A stretch of DNA of 64,000 bases, from contig JARHVA010000157.1 of assembly GCA_037957365.1 (NCBI GenBank), positions 6,994,501 to 7,058,500 on the forward strand, read 5' to 3'. The position numbers and the translations under genes were made by a program. The notes below the pieces were generated by a model, which was not told the DNA's origin, ran no database searches, and saw nothing but the letters and a program-made list of their open reading frames with translations. This document shows, in pieces, positions 23,600 to 39,469 of the stretch (position 1 is the stretch's first letter; every line of letters begins with the position of its first letter). Source of the DNA: Torreya grandis (taxonomy: Eukaryota > Streptophyta > Pinopsida > Cupressales > Taxaceae).

Positions 23600-24055
23600 C
23601 TCAAATACCTGGAAGTTATTCACATTGTCTGGGATAGGGGGTAAGGAACCAATTCCAAAAATAATTTATGCATTTTAGATACTTGGAGTGGTGTCAAAAT
23701 AGTAGATGAAGATGATAGTGAATCTATCATTTGGTGTAATTATTTTGGGATGGACTTGATGTTGAATTCTTCAAAGGATTTGATCAAATCCCATGCTCAA
23801 TGCTTGTACTTATTCAAGTAAGTGAGTTTACATTGATATTTCTTTTTGATCTAGTTAACAACTAGATCCGAATCACCAAAGATTTGCAACTACTTGACAT
23901 TATAATTTAGTGAAAATTGTCTCTCAAGGATTAGAGCTTCATACTCAAATATATTATTAGTCTATAGGTAGCCAGATATTGATTCTCGTCTGGGTCAGTT
24001 AGAGCTACACCCACATGTGAACCTTGTTTTAATCTAGCTCTATCAAAATGGATAG
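23600..24055 (-). pseudogene. Element E extra RNase H-like domain, upstream of RT
   Basis: The minus strand reads 'HFDRARLKQGSHVGVALTDP' (about 24050-23990), then 'EYEALILE' (about 23945) and 'LQIFGDSDLVVN' (about 23890-23855). These are the D-G-A, E-Y-E-A and G-D-S blocks of the archaeal-type RNase H captured by Tat-lineage elements. 'STILTPLQVSKMHKLFLELV' follows. The first aspartate is kept and several stops occur. It lies 5' of RT and is separate from the ordinary RNase H after RT. Confidence 0.7.
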
Positions 24056-24489
24056 TCTATAACTAAGAAGGAACTTCAAATTATTGTTCATGAAGTTATT
24101 ATTGTGGCTAACACACACATTTTCCATTGAAATGTGGGGGGGCCTATAAAAATCCCATGAACCAGAGATTTAGGGTCCTTTCTTTTATTCTCCCTAATAT
24201 CAACTACTTAAAAATCCTTAGAATATATATCACTTTGACTTCCCCAAGTAGGAAAAAGTCTATTTTATTTTTAATACTAATGAATTTTTGTTATTTTACA
24301 AATCATGGCACTAACATTATAGGTTGTCTTTCATCAGAATCTCCTAGAGTCTCATTCTATTTTTGGAGCAATGGACTCATCACTATTCATAGTAAACCAA
24401 AATATTCATAACTGACAAGTAAGTTTCTAATGTATCATGTTCCTTTTGATTTTATTACTTATTATTTTTTTGTGAATGTTTCATACCTT

Positions 24490-24566
24490 AGGATAACTCA
24501 GTGAAATAGAAAGGCACCATGTCACCATGTGTCAGAGCGGCTAGTCCCTCAGACCTATCAAAGATG
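24490..24566 (+). repeat. Minisatellite, left fragment (cut by D)
   Basis: One partial unit with 'aaggcaccatgtcaccatgtg' split as 'aaggcaccatgtcacc' then 'atgtgtcagag', then 'agacctatcaaagatg'. It matches the tandem units at 38381-38850. D is inserted directly after AGATG (24562-24566). Confidence 0.85.
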
Positions 24567-26310
24567 TGTCACATCTCTATTTCTCACTAAGCTAATTTAC
24601 CTAATTATCATTGGATTATTATGGTTGTTAAATTGATTAGTTAGTTTTAACTAAATTATAAGTCATAAGTTGCTATGGGATAATTGTATGTTACTTTGAT
24701 TTTATGATTTTATTATTATGAGTTGGATGTATTATGATTTTTATACATTATGATTATGTTAATTATTATTAAATCATTAATTTATGGTATATATCATGAT
24801 GTATCAAGCTAACTACCTTCTTATTGTGAGTTGGATGTAGAATAATTTCATCCCTTAGAGCATGATGAAGGGAAGGCATCATCAGAGAGGGTGACATAGA
24901 TGGAGATGTTGGAGGATGACAGAGGAATGGCTAAAACCTATGCGCATACCACATTAGATAATACATATATATGCATTGTGTAGATTATTAGAGTTTGTAC
25001 ATTTTTTCAAAGTTATTTTCATTTAGATATTATATTTTTCACTTTAGTGAATGTTAGTTCAAAATAGTACTTATATATGGAATAAATCATGTGTGATTGC
25101 ATTATGGATATTTTACGTAGACTTATTGCATAATGTGGTAGTATAATTATATTATGTTACTGTACTCATGTTTGTTTATGATTATGGGAACACAAATTTG
25201 TGTGGATAATATCTAATTACTATTATATATAGACTAATAAAAATATTTTTACAATGTTTTAAAATATTATCTTGTTATCATTGATATTTGAGAATATTAG
25301 TAGACACCTTAAGTTATTAAGATAACAAAAGACATAGATAGTATATATAATCTAGCAATAACACAAATAATTATATTGCTATGATTGGAATACATAATTA
25401 TCCAGTTTACCATTTTTGTTATAAGAAGATAATAAACTTTGTGTTAGTCATATTATTATAAAAGACATAAGGTTATTATCTTTACTACATATTAAATTAT
25501 CCTAAACACTATCCTATGATCTAAACCTAGTATTTGATTAACATGCATAGATTATGTTGAGATTAAAAGTGTTAGTTATCATTTTGAATAATGTTAAAAG
25601 TGGAAATTTTGAGTGGGGTATTCGAGTATGTAACTTAGTTTGATCATACAAAGAGTAGAAATGAATAAAATAATAATTAAGGAATTAGGAGAAGATTCGA
25701 GATAAGAATTAGGGATTTTATGGTATGGTTAATGGAAATTAACTGTGAGATTAGTTGTGTTTGAAGAATAATATGGATTATGCATGGTCTACGAGCTGAG
25801 AGCTAACATATGCATGTAATTTTGAATCATAAGAGATAGACAAGTAAAATATTGATAAGAGGTGAGTCATGTAGGAGAATGTGACACAAAGAAGAGAAGA
25901 AAAAGGGTAGAGCAAGAACAATAAGGAATTTTGGTTCATTCAATTTTAAATTGGAAGTGATATAGAGGTTGGTAATTTTATTAATATTCTATTATTTAAA
26001 GAATTTTGTGTATGGTTTGGATTCCTAGGGTTTAGAAAATGAATGGTATATTGTATAGGGATATAGGCTTAACCTTGTGGATAGCTCGAATATCCAAAAA
26101 ACACAACCATTACCCTCTAAATCCTATGACTACAAACTATTTTTGTATAAACATAGAACCATTGGGTTTAAATGGGTTTAGTTTGCTTATACTGTGTAAT
26201 GCCCTAGCTCAAGATAGAAACCTAGGTGGATGGTTTTGAAAATTTTATTTTTGACCAAGTTTTTGAAACTCTAGATGTATATTCATATAGTTAAAACACT
26301 TCATAGAGTA

Positions 26311-26523
<213 letters not shown>

Positions 26524-26939
26524 TACACACACACACACACACACACATACATAAATATAATATACATGTAATGAGTATATTATAAATAATATCTAAGTCA
26601 AAAAGATATTTTGAATGGGTTAAAAATGGGATTGTGTATACTATCGATTTGTTTAGAACATAGATATGAAGACAATAAATTTGGTAAAACATATATAAAT
26701 AAGAAGACTATCAATTTGATTAAGCCTAAATATATATGAGACTGTCAATTTGGCTAGCATGTCGGCTGTGTGTTTTTGATAGTTAAAAACAATGAAAATA
26801 AATATATAAAAATTGGGGTCTTTTCTTATTTGAATTCATGTATATATACATATATGTGGATTGAGTATTTGGGACATATGAAAACATAGTGTACACATAT
26901 ATTTATACGAGGAATGTGTATACTTGAAATTCAAATAAG

Positions 26940-26974
26940 ACACACACACACACATATATCTATGTATGTATGTA

Positions 26975-27005
<31 letters not shown>

Positions 27006-27018
27006 GTATGTATGTATA

Positions 27019-27049
<31 letters not shown>

Positions 27050-27082
27050 GTATATGTCTATATATATACACACATATATATG

Positions 27083-27126
<44 letters not shown>

Positions 27127-27175
27127 TATATATACATATACTTATACATATATATACATATACATAGTCATATAC
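26940..27175. repeat. TG/CA/TA compound microsatellite
   Basis: Alternating (CA)n, (TG)n, (TA)n and GTAT units. (TG)n tracts at 26977-27040 are followed by (CA)n at 27092-27125, so the region is roughly self-complementary. The apparent reading frames on both strands are by-products of the repeat. Confidence 0.88.
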
Positions 27176-29320
27176 AAAGTATATATCTATTTTAAGAAAT
27201 TGTAAGTTTGTGTATATATGTAGACATAAGTCTTGAACACCATAAACATATACATATAAATGCTGCACTTTTGCTTTACAAATTATGAGAAAATAGGACT
27301 ATGTGTTTTTTTAACATTCAAATAGGGAAGATATATATAGTGTGTATTCGTCTTCCAAAATAATGAACTTAGGTTTGAGGGTAGTCTATACATATAAGCT
27401 TTAATGAGAAAAGAGACAAGTGCAAGTTTCCATTTCAAAACCTATAAAGTAATTTGAATCTTTGAACGTATAAGATTTACTTATAATAGAATGATTTTGT
27501 CAAGTTTTAAGGAATATATGTGATATGGTCATATTGTTCAAACACTTATAAAACTATGCCAAATTATGATAAATTTACAGCTCTCAAGGAATTGGTTTTA
27601 GGTATCAATTTGATTTGATAGATACACTTAGAAATTTTGAAAGAGTATAAAACCTCAATTGATAAACAAAGTAAAAGTTTAGGTCTGAATGGCTGATTGG
27701 TAATTACACTCTATTTCTTATATTACATATATAATCTAATGACTTAATTAAGGGAAAATAGGGCAATTGATTGGAATGGTTTTGATCAGAATTGAATTAT
27801 ATTTTATATGTGGGAATTTGTGAATCAAATTGAAGATTATAGGAAATGATGAGACCCTATTTAAATCTTAATGATTTTTCATGAAAATATTAAATAGGTG
27901 TAAGAATCACATAAATTTTCTTTAGGGAAAAATGAAAAATACTATTAGTAAAGAAAAATAGTATTTGTGTATTAAAACATATATATTATGGGATGTATAT
28001 TATGCATGGTGCATAAATATATGAAATATATCTATATGAAGACTTAGGATCTCATATACATATATAGCTATATTTATACATTGGGATGCATGCCTATAAT
28101 TATAGCTTCTAACTAGTAAAATTTAGTCCCAGAATCCTAAGGGATATGACACTACAACTATAAGCATAGGCCTCCCTAATAATAATAGGTTTCATAAATT
28201 AAATAATATGGATGCCTATTATTTGTAATTGAGAAAATGTATGATATAATGTGACATTTTTGGTTTTACTACATTTGAATTTACTTACAAAAATTAGATC
28301 ATGCAGTCCAAGTATGTGTTATACCTATTTGGTATTAAAACTGTACTTGCTATATTTATTATTTATGTAGTAAATAATATGGAAAAGATTCATTCATACA
28401 TTTAACAGACTAAATGTATGCATAAAGATTATTTATTTATTGTGGCATGATTTATACATGCTATTAGAAATAATCTATATGAATCTGTTGGTTATATAAA
28501 TATTAACCAAATTTTGCATTGCTGATACTAACTAAGCATTAAAATAGATCACTAGATTACTTAGCATCACCAATGCTAGGTGAAGGTAATCCAATCAAGT
28601 GGTGTGTATGAATTTGACTGATATTATAGATCAATATCTATTTGAAAATTTTGGCCAAAGTAATGTTTAGATAGACATTGTCATTTTATATGTATGATTT
28701 ATATGTTTGCGAGATATCATGTTAGAATGCACTTTCTTTATGATACACATCATGTATTATAAATCTTACAACACATGGTACTAGCTTGTCTCTTTAGATT
28801 CTCAAGTCATAACTATCTACCCATTCATGAAGGGAGGGATATTCCATGTTTCAGAGATTATGTAGGGGATTGATGGTCTGTGGTTGGTGTGAAAAAGCAC
28901 TCATATGATGCTCTACCTCCCCATAATAGTACTTATAGGAGACTAAAATTGAGATTATCAAAGATACTAGAGTTAATGAGACTCATACTCTATGGATCCT
29001 TGTATCTATTATTTCATTTATTATTGAGACATAATTCTATTTGGAAATGTAATTAATTACTCATTGTACATTGACAATAGTGGTTGTATTTTAATACCAA
29101 CCATGGCTAGATTTTATGTAATTACTTTCCTTAAGTAGTTATGTTTTGTTTCTTGTGATACTAGTGATCAATATGTTTATTTTATGTTTATCATACTTGG
29201 TTAGTATGATAAGATCACTAATTAGATTTTTGTGGTGTATTCAAATGAAATAATATGTGGAATATAATTAAAAAAATTTATTATGTTATTCTAGTAAATC
29301 CCAGTGGAGATGTTACATTG

Positions 29321-29332
29321 TGCTATCAAAGC
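29321..29332 (+). promoter_or_regulatory. Primer-binding site of D
   Basis: TGCTATCAAAGC, two changes from TGGTATCAGAGC (initiator tRNA-Met complement), three bases after the left LTR. Confidence 0.75.
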
Positions 29333-29449
29333 TATGGATCAAAATCTAGGACTTAATGAGTTTAATAACATTTTCATATTATTATATTGTCATAATTAAG
29401 AATGGTGTGATTAAGAGCATCTGGATAGGGTCCTTAAAATGTTAATGAT

Positions 29450-30450
29450 AATAACCCTCCATTTGATCCTAACCAATTTGTCACTAAGAAAGTAGCAAAA
29501 TTAGATCAAATTCTTTTAGCCATGAATGAGACTAGGGAAATAATTGTAGCCATAGAACAATAAATTTTGGACTTGAGGAGGAATTCCATTAGGATGAGTC
29601 TAAATATCATCCTACTAACTAGGAAATCTCTCAAGAGTAGAGACACGAAGAAGTACCTCAAGATGCGAGAGCATGTGTAGCTATAGAATTGGCTAGGGAT
29701 ATGAAAAAGGTGAACCACCTAAGCTTGATGGAACTTCTATGAGAGATGGAACTAAATTATGGTTGAATTATATTGATAAGTATTTCAATATTTAAAATTA
29801 TTGCAAGGTCACCAAAGTAATTTGGGGAGAAAACTAGTTGGCTGGAGAAGCAACTACGTGGTAGGCCAACAAGAAATTGGAAATGAATATTAACTCAACC
29901 ACCACTACATGGGAGTAATTTGTGATTATTTTTAAATCATGATGGCTTCCATAGTTATGTTTTGATCAAAAGCTTATAGTTTTCAAAATCTAAAGCAAGG
30001 AGACTTGTTAGTGAATGAGTTCTAAAAATAATTCACCAAGCTTATGAAATATGTACCTTAGTATCATGAAGATGAGAGGTTCAAGAATAGAAAGTTAATC
30101 ATAGGATTAAGAACCTAGATTGGTGGATAGGTGGATCTTCATGGACCATCTACCATGGACCAAGTCTTCAAAAAAGTAGTCAAACAAGAGCAAAAGTTGA
30201 AATCTTTTATTCAATTCAGAGATAGGTTTAAAATTCTAAGCCAAATTTCAAAAAGAAGAACTAGAAGTAGAGGAGTGGAGACTCCAAGATCCAGTTCAAG
30301 AGTTAGAATACAAGATTTAACAATGATTCAAGTAGCAAGAAACTAGGTAATGGTTCCAAAGGTAGTTTTAAGGGAAACTAATAGTTTGATAGGAAGGGAC
30401 CACTTAAATGTTACTTCATTTATGGAGGTGACCATTTTAAATTTGAATTT
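29450..30450 (+). pseudogene. Element D gag, decayed
   Basis: Capsid gene remnant. The capsid core (about 29745-30180) has 'LWLNYIDKYFNI', then 'LAGEATTWWANKK', then 'VDLHGPSTMDQVFKKVV'. A zinc-knuckle relic at 30409-30450 reads 'CYFIYGGDHFKFEF': first Cys and His kept, second and last Cys lost. Multiple stops and frameshifts. Shorter leader frames upstream are not distinguishable. Confidence 0.8.
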
Positions 30451-30559
30451 ACCAAGATAATTTGAGGAACAAAGGTTATACTCCTCATCAAGGAACTTTT
30501 CAACAATGTATTCATGTGATAGTTTATAATCAATAAGTTGAATTTTAAGCTTCACCCAT

Positions 30560-30900
30560 AGAACTATCAGGTATTTTTTTAACATCTAGTTTCCATTTTG
30601 ATAGATACAAGGGCTATAAAATATTTTATAGCTCATATAATTCTAAATAAGTTATCTAAAAAGTCTAGAGTAATGGTAAATGCATGGTTATTATAATATG
30701 GGGATGATTCTAAAGTCAAAGTGGACAAATATTTAGTTAAAGTAGAGACTAGGTTGCCAAAATTCATAATAGTAGTGAATATATATAAAATGCCACTAGT
30801 GTCATATGATATGATCCTAAGAGTCAATTGGATTAAAAAATATAAGGCCAAGGTTGACTATTATTTGAAGAAGGTCAAGCATTTAGACAATTATAGAAAT
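30560..30900 (+). pseudogene. Element D aspartic protease, decayed
   Basis: 'SILIDTRATKYFIAHIIL' (about 30593-30650) is the active site with the glycine of D-T-G changed to arginine. 'MPLVSYDMILRVNWIKKYKA' (about 30791-30850) is the carboxyl 'YDVILGMDWL' motif. The frame is nearly open between these points apart from one stop. Confidence 0.83.
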
Positions 30901-30999
30901 TAGACACTAATTCAGGATGAAAAAATGGAGTTAAGGCTTAGGCATATTTTTGTAATGCAACTCAAAAAGGCCCAAAGAAAAGGATGATAAGCATTTATC

Positions 31000-32390
31000 T
31001 TCAAGATAAATGAAATGGAGGAAACTAAGGAACCATCGATTGAAGATTATCCTTTCCTTTGGAATTTTCATGACGTGTTTCTAGAGGAATTGCCAAGATT
31101 GCCTCCTAAATGGGAGTTTGATTTCTCTATTAATATCATACCAGGATTAGAACCTTAGTTTAAGGCATCATATAGAATATAAACCACTAAATTGGTTGAA
31201 TTGAAGGCTCAAATCCATGAGTTATTTTCCAAAGGGTTGATTAGACTAAGTGTGTCACCATGGGGTACACCAGTTATCTTTGTCAATAATAAAGATGACA
31301 CTCTTTGACTTTGCATTGATTATAGAATGCTGAATAAAGTGACTATAAAATATAGGTATATACTACCTCAAATAGATGATATTTTTGATCATATGTGAGG
31401 AGTAATAGTATTTTATAAGATTGATCTTAGATCTACTTATCATTAGTTAAGGATAAAATATGAGGATATTCTAAAGACAACATTTAAAACTTGATATGGG
31501 CACTACAAGTTTACAGTGTTACCATTTGGGTTGACCAATACACCTGCAACATTCATGAATCTCATGAAAAACATGTTTAGAGATTATTATATCATTTTTT
31601 TGGTTCATTTTATATGTTATTCTTTTATATTATAAAGATGAAGAAGATCATATTCAACATTTGGAACTAGTTTTGCAACATTTGAGAAAGCACAAGTTAT
31701 ATGGAAAATTGTCCAAGTGTGTATTTTTCTAAAATAAAGTGTAATATTTGAGACACATTATCTCATTAGATGGTATTTTATTAGATTTAGATAAGATAAG
31801 AGCCATTATGGAGTGGTTGGCACCAATGAATATCCATGAGGTAAGGAGTTTTATGAGATTAACATGCTATTACAGAAAATTCAATTCAAATTTTTTCAAG
31901 ATAGATAATCTAATTACCTCTCTGTAGCATAAAAATCAAAGTTTTATCTAGATAGATAAGTGTGAAATAGATTTTTAGGAATTTAAAAGAAGACTTAATT
32001 TAACAGTAGTACTAAGAGTTCTTATTCTAAATGGTCAATTTTTAGTGATCACAAATGCATTTGGGGATGGACTAGGAAGAGTCTTTATGTAGGATGGTGC
32101 AGTAGTAGCCTATGAGTCAAGGAAGCTAAAACCTTATGAGGTAAACTATACCCCTTATGATCTTGAACTTGAAACAATTATTCATGATTTATAAGTATGG
32201 AGACATTATTTGTTGGTAAAATCATTTGATCTCAAGAATGATAACTTGGGACTTAAATACATCTTCACCCAACCAAATATGAATGCTCATCAGAGATGTT
32301 AGTTATAGTTTTTATTTGACTATGAATTTGATATCACTTACATCAAAGGCAAATAAAATAGAGTAGCTGATGCCTTAAATAATAAAAGGC
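31000..32390 (+). pseudogene. Element D reverse transcriptase and RNase H, decayed
   Basis: RT blocks in order: '[19 protein letters not shown]' (31240), 'LCIDYRMLNKVTIKY' (31310), 'ILPQIDDIFDHM' (31360), '[20 protein letters not shown]' (31510). The catalytic FVDD box near 31600 is destroyed. 'LVLQHLRKHKLYGKLSKCVF' lies at about 31670. RNase H at 31960-32390 includes 'VAYESRKLKPYEVNYTPYDL' and 'FDITYIKGK'. Several stops are exact C-to-T versions of conserved codons, for example R to TGA before LCIDY and before YGHY. Confidence 0.88.
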
Positions 32391-32559
32391 ACATAATAAC
32401 TATGGCTACTATCAAGAGAACTTTTAGAGATCAAGTGATCAAATTCTCACTAATAGATGAATTCTAAAATCAGGTCAGTGAAGCTTTGTCTAAGAATGCT
32501 CAAAATCTTTGGTATAAAGGATAAATATTAGAGAATGATGGTCTTAATATGTAATACAA

Positions 32560-33420
32560 TATAAGGATGTATGTGCCAAATCAAGAGAATCTGAGGAGCA
32601 TAATGCTAAAATAACTACACAATGCCACATATTCAAGACATCTAGAAGTAGATAGGGAATCAATAAAGACGCAAGGGACTTTGTGTCATATTGTCTAGAA
32701 TGTCAGTGAGTGATAATTAAACATTTGCATCTGACTAAATTTTTATATCCACATGACATACGAGAATATAAATATTAAGTGATCAATATGGACTTTGTTC
32801 AAGGGTTTCCATTGTCATGTAATAGGCATGACATGATCTTGGTTATAGTTTATAAACTAACCAAGGTAACACATTTTATACTAGGAAATTTGTCAGATGA
32901 TGCACCTAATCTTAAGAAGATATTCATAAAGGAAGTGTATCAATTGCATGGATTTCTAGAGAAGATCATTTTGGATATGATTCAAGGATGACTTATAGGT
33001 TTTGGTTAATTTTAAATTTAGCTTTAGATACACAACTATATTTTAGTATTATATATCACCCACAAACTGATAGTCAAACTAAGTGAGTTAATTAGGTGTT
33101 AGAGGATCTTCTTCATATGCATTTCATGGATCAAAAATACAAGTGGGAAGAATACCTTCAATTGGTTGATTTTGCATATAATAACTCATGTCAATCTGCT
33201 TTAAAGATGACACCATTTTAAGCACTATATGGAAGAAGGTGTAGGACACCAATCAATTGAGATAGGTTTGAAGACATAATAGTCTTTAGACCTGAGATGC
33301 TTTCAAAAATGGAAGATCAAGTCAGAATAATTAGGTAGAGATTGGTCAAGTCTAATGATAGGTATAAGAGCTATGATGATCTAAATAGAATAGCCAGGCA
33401 ATTTTCAATAGATGATAAAG
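32560..33420 (+). pseudogene. Element D integrase, decayed
   Basis: The zinc-domain end 'FVSYCLECQ' (about 32680-32706) precedes the core. The first catalytic aspartate region is 'MDFVQGFPLS' (32788-32817) followed by 'VIVYKLTKVTHFIL'. Later blocks are 'HPQTDSQTK' (33059) and 'WEEYLQLVDFAYNNS' (33148). The family reads HPQTDGQSER and EFAYNNS. Stops and shifts break the frame. Confidence 0.85.
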
Positions 33421-33895
33421 TATTCTTGTGGGTGAAGCCATGAAAGAGCTTGATTAAATTTAAGAAGTCAATGAAAATTTCTTAGAGATATGTGGGACCC
33501 TTTGAGGTTTTATAAGTGGTCAATCCTATAGTGTATAAGCTTGCATTGTCAAAAACCCTAGCTCTATTTCATAATATCTTCCATGTATCTTATCTTAAAA
33601 AGCATATGACTAATCCCTCACATGTGTAAGATTAGAATGCTTTGCAAATTATGGATCCAAGGGTGGTCATGGTAGAACCAAATAGAGTAATTGAAACTCA
33701 CAAACTTAATTTACATAATAAAGAAGTATCATAGTGTAATAACTTATAGAACTGATGCTCTTAGGATAGTTCTACTTGAGTGGACTATGATGAGTTCTAT
33801 AGGCTATTTCCACATTTATTTTCTTGATTTGATGATTAATACTATTATGTTTTTGATAAATAATATTTATTTTTTAGAACTATTATTTAAATAAG
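33421..33895 (+). pseudogene. Element D integrase tail and chromodomain, decayed
   Basis: Contains 'SKTLALFHNIFHVSYLKKHM' (about 33548-33607), the 'L.HVFHVS.L+K' motif that precedes chromodomains. 'VVMVEPNRVIET' follows (33665), and near 33770-33830, in a shifted frame, 'STWVDYDEFYRLFPHLF' is the chromodomain end ('ATWE' and 'FP'). Typical of plant chromoviruses. Confidence 0.75.
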
Positions 33896-33932
33896 TGTCA
33901 TCGAGATGATGACTAGATTTAAGGTAGAATGA

Positions 33933-38380
<4,448 letters not shown>

Positions 38381-38850
38381 AGATGTCAGAGCCTAATAGA
38401 ATGAGAAGGTGACACATCACCATGTGTTAGAGTGGATAGTCCCCTAAACCTGTTACACTTAAAGCTTAAGAGAGCTCAATCATTTGATAAGGCACCATGT
38501 CACTATGTGTCAAAGTGATTAGTCCCCTAGACCTGTTAGAGATGTCAGAGACTGGGAGAGCCTGATTAAATGAGAAGGCACCACATTGCCATGTGTTAGA
38601 GTGGATAGTCTCCTAGACCTATCAAAAATGTTAGACCCTAAAAGGGCCTAGCCAATGGAAAGGTGCAACATCACCATGTTCTAGAGAAACCAGTCCCTTA
38701 TACCTGTTAGAGATGTTAGATCCTAATAGAGCTCAACTGAATGGGAAGGCACCATATTTCCATGTGTTAGAACTATCAGTCCCCCAAACCTATTAGAGAT
38801 GCCATAGCTTGGGAGAGCTCAACCAAATGGGAAGGCACTAGGTTGATTGG
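38381..38850 (+). repeat. Minisatellite of about 95-bp units in F
   Basis: About five degenerate tandem units. Each carries 'aaggcacca', 'tcaccatgtgttagag', 'agtcccctagacctgttag' and 'agatgtcagag'. Spacing of 'agtcccctagacct' blocks is about 80-100 bp. A further partial unit lies at 24490-24566, so the array was continuous before D entered. No coding content is seen. Confidence 0.87.
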
Positions 38851-39469
38851 TATGTAGATGAAGTGCTAGCCATTAGAGGCCCTAATAAGGTTAGAATATG
38901 GTACAAATGAGGTAAGAGAATTAATAAAAATGTGCCACATGTCCCTACATGACACACCATGATTCCTAAGGGAATGACATGGAGTATAGAGCAATGCATA
39001 GGTGTTGATAGTTATTAGGAATACCAATGAAAAAATTCCACATGTTAGAAAGTAGGAGTTAATCTATAATCCTTAAAGAGATGTGACCACGTGCCTACCA
39101 TATGATGGGCATTAAAAAAATAGGAAGTTGGGCCTAATTGGACTATTTAAAAACAACCCGTCACCATTACTATATCTAGCCAGTGGTAGCAGATCATGGG
39201 ATCCAAATTTGATTTTGGATTTAGAAGTAAAGAGAGAAAATCTAACCACAAACTCAAATTTGAATTTGTATTAAGTGAGCCTCCAAAAACCATTAATAGA
39301 GGTGGTTGTATGCATGGATTTATAAAATCTTAAGATAAGATCACTAACAGTTACCATTGCTACCTTAGAATATTTATCTAACTCATTACTTTCAAATTTA
39401 CATAGATCACCCCTATGTTCTGTGCCTTTTACACTCAAATATTCCCAATTCCCCGTCCATCTTGCTACA
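38851..39469 (+). other. F region upstream of the long reading frame
   Basis: Non-coding. It has a TATA-like 'gactatttaaaaacaacc' at 39141-39158 about 320 bp before the ATG at 39470, consistent with an LTR promoter. Promoter activity is inference. Confidence 0.4.

Noticed and set aside
26914..27268. Several overlapping frames on both strands
   Set aside because: All arise from TG/CA/TA simple repeats; residues alternate with the repeat.
38381..38850. CRISPR-like array
   Set aside because: Units are contiguous tandem repeats without unique spacers, in a eukaryotic repeat context.
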